Shown here: positions 60,555-64,000 of the stretch, piece by piece
Position numbering within the stretch: position 1 is the first letter of the stretch
Layout of the letters: the number at the start of each line of letters is the position of its first letter
Assembly: GCF_000712295.1 (NCBI RefSeq)
Contig: NZ_JMKI01000038.1
Span: 1-64,000 of the forward strand
Origin: Synergistes jonesii
GTDB taxonomy: Bacteria > Synergistota > Synergistia > Synergistales > Synergistaceae
Direction: 5' to 3'
Length of the DNA stretch: 64,000 nt
Notes under the pieces: generated by a model
Databases searched by the model: none
The model's input: the letters and a program-made list of their open reading frames with translations, nothing else
Told to the model about the DNA's origin: nothing
Position numbers and translations under genes: made by a program

Positions 60555-62741
60555 TTAATCCTCGAACTCGTCCTCCGGCTTCAGATGCTTCTTGAGAAGC
60601 TCCACGACCGCGGGATAGTCTATGCCGAGGCGTTTCACCGTAGCAAGCGTCGGGATTCCGTTCTTGTTCCAGCCGCGGCGCTTGTAGACGGCCAGTTTCA
60701 GCTGCTCCCACTGCTTCCTGCGGTGCTTCTGCAGCAGGGCGATCTTCTCCTTGACGGAAAGCCCCTCGATACTCTCGCCGAATTCCTTCAGCTTCTCGTC
60801 GAAGTACTCGGGGCGCTCCATCCACTCGTCCTCCCACACGGGACCGAGCCCGCGGTCCGGGGCTTCGTGATACTTCGCTGTGCCCTTGCCCATGCGCAGG
60901 TTGAAGATTCTCTCGAAATTATAGACCTTCTCGGACTGTTCGATCATCCCATCGCGCGTCAGATGCCTGCCGGTGATCGCCTCGAAGATGTCGAGGTAAT
61001 TCTGCAAATGCTCCGGCACACGCGCCGCTTCGATGCCCTTATACTTCATGCCGTTGTCCGCCGGCTCGATATCGTTCCACGGCAGCTTGCAGAGCCCCTG
61101 CAGCGAGAACCAGAGGCGGAAGTTCGGGAAGAAGAAGAGCGCCTCGGCCTTGTCCTCGTAGGTCGGCAGCTGTTTGTTGACCATATCCATGAATATCAGC
61201 CACGCCTCGTCGTGCTGCGGCCCCTTAAGCGTGAGGAAGTAGCCGCCCCACTGAGCTATCGACTCCTGGCAGCGGTACTCGGAGGCCTCGAGCCCCTGAC
61301 AGACCATGCCTATCTTCTTCATCGTAGCGAGGTCGGCTCCGTAATGCTCTGCGAAATATTCGCGCGCTTCCTCTATGCCGCGCCCGCAGGCTATCGCAAA
61401 TTCGTCGGAGCCGTGCGCTATGCGGTGCAGAAGCTCCATTATATCGTCCTTGTTGCCGAAATTCAGGTCGAGACCGTGCGTATTCTCTTTGTTGATCAGA
61501 CCAAGCTCGTAGCACTCACAGACGAACGCCATGCCCGTGCCGAGTGAGATAGTGTCGAGTCCGTAATGATCGGCGTAAAAGTTCGCCTCTATCGTCCAGA
61601 TCGGATCGAATACGCCGAGGTTCGAGCCGAGCCCAGCCGCCGTCTCATACTCCGGCCCGTCGACTATGACCTCTCTGCCCTTCCATGGGCCGGTCTTAAG
61701 GCGAAAGTGGTCGACGCCCTTCGCACAAGCGAGCGAGCAGCCGTACCAGCAGCCGTCGGCCATGCCCTGTGTGAAGAGCTTTATATAGGCAGAAGAGCTG
61801 ATATTATCGATATCCTTATGGCAGCCGAACTTATAATTGTTCACCGGCAGAAGATTGTAGGCGTCCATTATTTCGGTGAGGTGCGCGGTGCCGGCGGAGC
61901 GCATCTTGCACTGTTTGTCGTCGAGGTCGTGGATGCGCTTGTGCAGGCTCGCGCCGCAGCGCTGAATCGTTTTGATGTCTACGGGGTCGTTCTCCGCTCC
62001 TGTAAAATGCGTGCGCTTCACGACTATCGCGACGACGCCCTTGTCGTAGAGCACCGTGCCGCCGCCGCCGCGTCCCGCTTGTTTAAGGCGCACGGCTTTG
62101 CGGCGGACGTCGTAGAAGCTGAAATCCATGCCCCCCCAGTAGCTCGTGCGCGCTCCTATGCCGGTCGACACTACGGAGATGGTGCGTTTGTCGGGCTCGT
62201 CCTTCGCAAAATACTCGTGAAGCTCCTCAGAGACCGCGTACGCGTTGATGTCTGGGAGGTTTGATTCGAATATCTGGACCTTGTGGCCGTCGCCGTCGAT
62301 AAAAACGACAACGGGCCTGTCGGCCTTCCCCTGCAGCTCCATCGCGTCGAAGCCGGAGAACTTCAGGAAAGGCGCGAAATATCCGCCGGCGTTGCTGTTA
62401 TAAGTCTGCTTCGTCGCCGGAGAGAGGAACACCGAATAGCACTTCCCCGCGCCCGGGTACTGCGTGATGCCGCAGAAAGGGCCGCCGGCGATGACTATTT
62501 CGTTCTCCGGGTCGTCCCATTTAGTCTTTTCCGTAACGGCGTCCCAGAGCAGCTTGAGGCCAAAGCCGCGTCCCCCTGTGAATTTTTCTATCATATCGTC
62601 CGAAACGGAACGCTTTTCGAATTTGTAACTGCCGTCCCTGTTTCCTAGCCCGACGTAAAGAGTCTCGCGGGAATATCCGTGGTGTATTTTAGCCGGTTCG
62701 TACGACCATTCGGCAAGAAGTTTCATTGGCGTTTTCGACAT
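60555..62741 (-). CDS. Tungsten-dependent aldehyde:ferredoxin oxidoreductase family protein
   Basis: 728 residues from ATG 62741 (AGGAGG upstream); the frame upstream overlaps the ferredoxin gene. AOR N-domain features are VGLGNRDGSYKFEKRSV, FTGGRGFGLKLLWD and AGGPFCGITQYPGAGKCYSV. The 4Fe-4S ligand region is DGCWYGCSLACAKGVDHF, with ACGRG and RCQESIAQWGG Cys sites later. AORs of about 600 residues oxidise aldehydes to acids; this one is ~100 residues longer, closer to larger AOR subfamilies. Neighbouring polyferredoxin and MoaD-like genes suggest a complete module. The substrate is unknown (aldehydes from amino acids are plausible). Confidence 0.9.
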   Translation of the reverse strand: MSKTPMKLLAEWSYEPAKIHHGYSRETLYVGLGNRDGSYKFEKRSVSDDMIEKFTGGRGFGLKLLWDAVTEKTKWDDPENEIVIAGGPFCGITQYPGAGKCYSVFLSPATKQTYNSNAGGYFAPFLKFSGFDAMELQGKADRPVVVFIDGDGHKVQIFESNLPDINAYAVSEELHEYFAKDEPDKRTISVVSTGIGARTSYWGGMDFSFYDVRRKAVRLKQAGRGGGGTVLYDKGVVAIVVKRTHFTGAENDPVDIKTIQRCGASLHKRIHDLDDKQCKMRSAGTAHLTEIMDAYNLLPVNNYKFGCHKDIDNISSSAYIKLFTQGMADGCWYGCSLACAKGVDHFRLKTGPWKGREVIVDGPEYETAAGLGSNLGVFDPIWTIEANFYADHYGLDTISLGTGMAFVCECYELGLINKENTHGLDLNFGNKDDIMELLHRIAHGSDEFAIACGRGIEEAREYFAEHYGADLATMKKIGMVCQGLEASEYRCQESIAQWGGYFLTLKGPQHDEAWLIFMDMVNKQLPTYEDKAEALFFFPNFRLWFSLQGLCKLPWNDIEPADNGMKYKGIEAARVPEHLQNYLDIFEAITGRHLTRDGMIEQSEKVYNFERIFNLRMGKGTAKYHEAPDRGLGPVWEDEWMERPEYFDEKLKEFGESIEGLSVKEKIALLQKHRRKQWEQLKLAVYKRRGWNKNGIPTLATVKRLGIDYPAVVELLKKHLKPEDEFED

Positions 62742-62754
62742 GTCGGTTCCTCCT

Positions 62755-63153
62755 CTAAGCCTTCGCGGGCACATTGATCAATTCAAGCGCGCCGGTCGGG
62801 CATTTGCGCGCGCAAATGCCGCAGGCGATGCACTTGAAGGGCTCCGTCTGCTTGTCGCCGTCGAAGAACATCGAAGCGGCGGGACAGTAGCCGACGCACA
62901 TAAGGCACGACGTGCACTTTTCTTTCCGCAGCTGCACCACACCGTTCGCGTCGCGCTCGAGCGCCTGAGTCGGGCAGACCGCCATGCAGGCTCCGCACTG
63001 CGAGCATATGTTGACGCTCACGAAGCCCGTGTTGTTAAGTATCTTAACGCGCGAAAGCTCCGGCGACTTTTCCTTGAAATACGCCGTAGAGCACGCCTCC
63101 ATACATGCGCCGCATTCGACGCACTTCTCGGCGTTTACATGCATGATCCTCAC
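62755..63153 (-). CDS. Four-cluster ferredoxin (AOR electron-transfer subunit)
   Basis: 132 residues from GTG 63153, with GGAGGG at ideal spacing. The earlier GTG start at 63168 lies within that site. Four CxxCxxCxxxC motifs are visible: CVECGACMEAC, CSQCGACMAVC, CTSCLMCVGYC and CIACGICARKC, giving up to four 4Fe-4S clusters. It resembles HycB/AOR small-subunit polyferredoxins and would carry electrons from AOR. It is the first gene of the operon; its stop is 13 bp before the AOR start. Confidence 0.93.
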   Translation of the reverse strand: MRIMHVNAEKCVECGACMEACSTAYFKEKSPELSRVKILNNTGFVSVNICSQCGACMAVCPTQALERDANGVVQLRKEKCTSCLMCVGYCPAASMFFDGDKQTEPFKCIACGICARKCPTGALELINVPAKA

Positions 63154-63433
63154 GAAAGATCCCTCCACTGTGTTTTATTTTTTTAAGATGCGCAGGCGCG
63201 GCAAAGCGTCCGAGCACCTTCCCCAATAACAGAATTGTAACACGGAGGAAGTGGTTGTGCCTACTATTATTCACTTATGTTTATGGAAAAATTAAAAATT
63301 TTTTTGAAAATTCCTTGCGCGCGTACATTTTCAAATTGCGATAACGAATTGCGCAGCTGTCGCCCGTAGATTAGAAAAGTTCACCGTGCGACGACGGGCG
63401 CACCCCATCCTATTTATTTTGCACGCGGTATTC

Positions 63434-63668
63434 TTAGCTCACAAATCGTTTTTCAACGAAAGGGTTTTCTGTGGAGAAGAGCATCGCCTGGTAGCGGAGG
63501 GTGAATGCCGCTATGTCTCCCAGTCTGTAACTTTCGGCGCTCTCCTGAATGTCTATTATCATGTGGTCGCTGCTTGCTCCGAGGATTTTTATTCCAGCGT
63601 CGTCGGGGATGAGTTTGTACGCATCGCCAAGGTGGATTCGTTTAGATCCGCATGAAGGTCTGACCGTG
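63434..63668 (-). pseudogene. C-terminal remnant of an alanine/ornithine racemase-family gene
   Basis: A minus-strand frame without a start codon reads VRPSCGSKRIHLGDAYKLIP, then DDAGIKILGASSDHMIIDIQ, YRLGDIAAFTLRYQAMLFST and ENPFVEKRF before TAA at 63434. The GxKILGASSDHxIxD block and the C-terminal tail match the end of PLP-dependent alanine/ornithine (YhfX/Orr-type) racemases. An in-frame stop precedes the fragment near 63680, and the barrel domain with the catalytic Lys is absent. About 78 codons remain, so this is a truncated relic. Confidence 0.6.
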
Positions 63669-63689
63669 TTGTATAATATTCAATACAAC
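63668..63689. promoter_or_regulatory. Palindromic operator overlapping the GntR promoter
   Basis: GTTGTAT (63668-63674), 8-bp centre, ATACAAC (63683-63689): a perfect 7-bp inverted repeat. TATAAT at 63672-63677, a likely -10, lies inside it. FadR/GntR regulators bind such short palindromes, so autoregulation is likely. The position is 77 bp before the GntR start. Confidence 0.55.
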
Positions 63690-63765
63690 GCACTATTTAA
63701 GTAAAAAAACAGCCGACTTTAAAGGAAAGTATCTTTTTAAAACAAAAACACAGGAGGCGGATCCT

Positions 63766-64000
63766 TTGTACAGGCGGGACAGTATAGATGCTTCTGAGAA
63801 AAAATCGGAGAGTCTCTCCAGTTACGTCTACGAAGCGATAAAAAAGAAGATAATCAATGGCGAGCTGGCGCCCGGCAAGCAGTTGATGGACAGGGCGCTC
63901 GCTACCGAAATGGGAGTCAGTCGCACCCCAATACGCGACGCACTGAAACGCCTTTCACAGGAGGGCTGGGTGTTGTGGCGCGAGCATAGGGGAATCGTCG
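63766..64000 (+). CDS. GntR-family transcriptional regulator (N-terminal part, runs off right edge)
   Basis: Start TTG 63766 with AGGAGG 8-9 nt upstream. The visible 78 residues form a GntR winged helix: SSYVYEAIKKKIINGELAPG, QLMDRALATEMGVSRTPIRD and ALKRLSQEGWVLWREHRGIV. The spacing and the R-TPIRDAL core place it in the FadR/FCD-type subgroup, where the C-terminal domain senses small organic acids. That domain lies beyond the window. Confidence 0.9.
   Translation, partial: MYRRDSIDASEKKSESLSSYVYEAIKKKIINGELAPGKQLMDRALATEMGVSRTPIRDALKRLSQEGWVLWREHRGIV

Larger units (their letters stand above)
63154..63765. other. Divergent promoter region containing a gene remnant
   Basis: The region between the ferredoxin operon (minus) and the GntR gene (plus). 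63240-63340 is AT-rich and probably holds the ferredoxin promoter (TACAAT on the minus strand near 63234). 63434-63668 carries a decayed racemase fragment, and 63668-63689 a palindromic operator. Confidence 0.5.

Noticed and set aside
63386-63655. 89-codon plus-strand frame before the GntR gene
   Set aside because: It is opposite the racemase remnant, which reads as real protein on the minus strand.

Overview
The window looks like a chromosomal segment of an anaerobic, diderm, amino-acid-fermenting bacterium, most likely a member of the Synergistota (Cloacibacillus/Synergistes-like). This is inferred from the gene content and was not tested by a search. Two exported proteins end in a Gly-rich/Cys/hydrophobic/basic tail resembling the Synergist-CTERM sorting signal. 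A lipid A aminoarabinose (arn) operon and a TonB-dependent receptor imply an outer membrane. Class II (B12-dependent) ribonucleotide reductase, hybrid cluster protein, rubredoxin, a tungsten-type aldehyde oxidoreductase and methylmalonyl-CoA mutase fit an anaerobe. GC-rich codons and frequent TTG starts run through the whole core region.

Layout. 1-3.1 kb: an insertion-sequence pile-up with a truncated IS256-type transposase, an IS630-type element with a -1 frameshift, and an ISNCY/IS1202-like element bounded by an exact 16-bp direct repeat. 3.2-7.05 kb (minus): purA, a GIY-YIG protein, a small membrane protein and glmS. 7.2-12.3 kb (minus): a tungstate-type ABC operon with three substrate-binding proteins, a terminator directly after the first gene, and a leader holding a Moco-type riboswitch. 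12.4-14.1 kb: a phosphoesterase and an unknown protein. 14.7-16.4 kb: an NSS transporter with a 32-residue MetS-like partner. 16.5-19.4 kb: trkA-trkH. 19.6-21.3 kb: nrdJ behind two NrdR boxes and two DnaA boxes. 21.4-26.0 kb (minus): an Asp/Glu-type racemase, a membrane protein, rlmN with a long basic tail, a cytidylate-kinase-like protein and a C26 amidotransferase. 26.0-34.3 kb (minus): a complete, tightly overlapping arnT-B-C-A(FT)-A(DH)-D-E/F-ugd operon. 34.6-36.0 kb (minus): an NCS2 permease. 36.2-37.8 kb: gamma-glutamyltransferase.

37.9-47.7 kb is a vitamin B12 block. One cobalamin riboswitch with its own terminator leads mutA-mutB-meaB. A second leads a BtuB-like receptor followed by a secreted repeat protein with a Synergist-CTERM-like tail. 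47.8-52.6 kb: a flavin split-barrel protein, ferredoxin-hcp with a divergent Crp/Fnr regulator, an HD hydrolase and rubredoxin. 52.65-58.1 kb (minus): a coupled operon of transketolase, trmI, queH, an AIR-synthase-like protein and an M24 peptidase. 58.3-60.2 kb: cbiB-cobD for late cobalamin synthesis. 60.3-63.15 kb (minus): ferredoxin, AOR and a MoaD-like protein. 63.4-64 kb: a racemase gene remnant and the start of a GntR regulator with a palindromic operator.

Two themes link distant parts. (1) Cobalamin: a probable uptake locus, two late-synthesis genes, and two B12-dependent enzymes (Mut and NrdJ), with both the Mut and uptake operons behind riboswitches. (2) Tungsten/molybdenum: a riboswitch-controlled oxyanion importer and an AOR cluster that would consume the metal cofactor. 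No rRNA, tRNA or CRISPR array was recognised.
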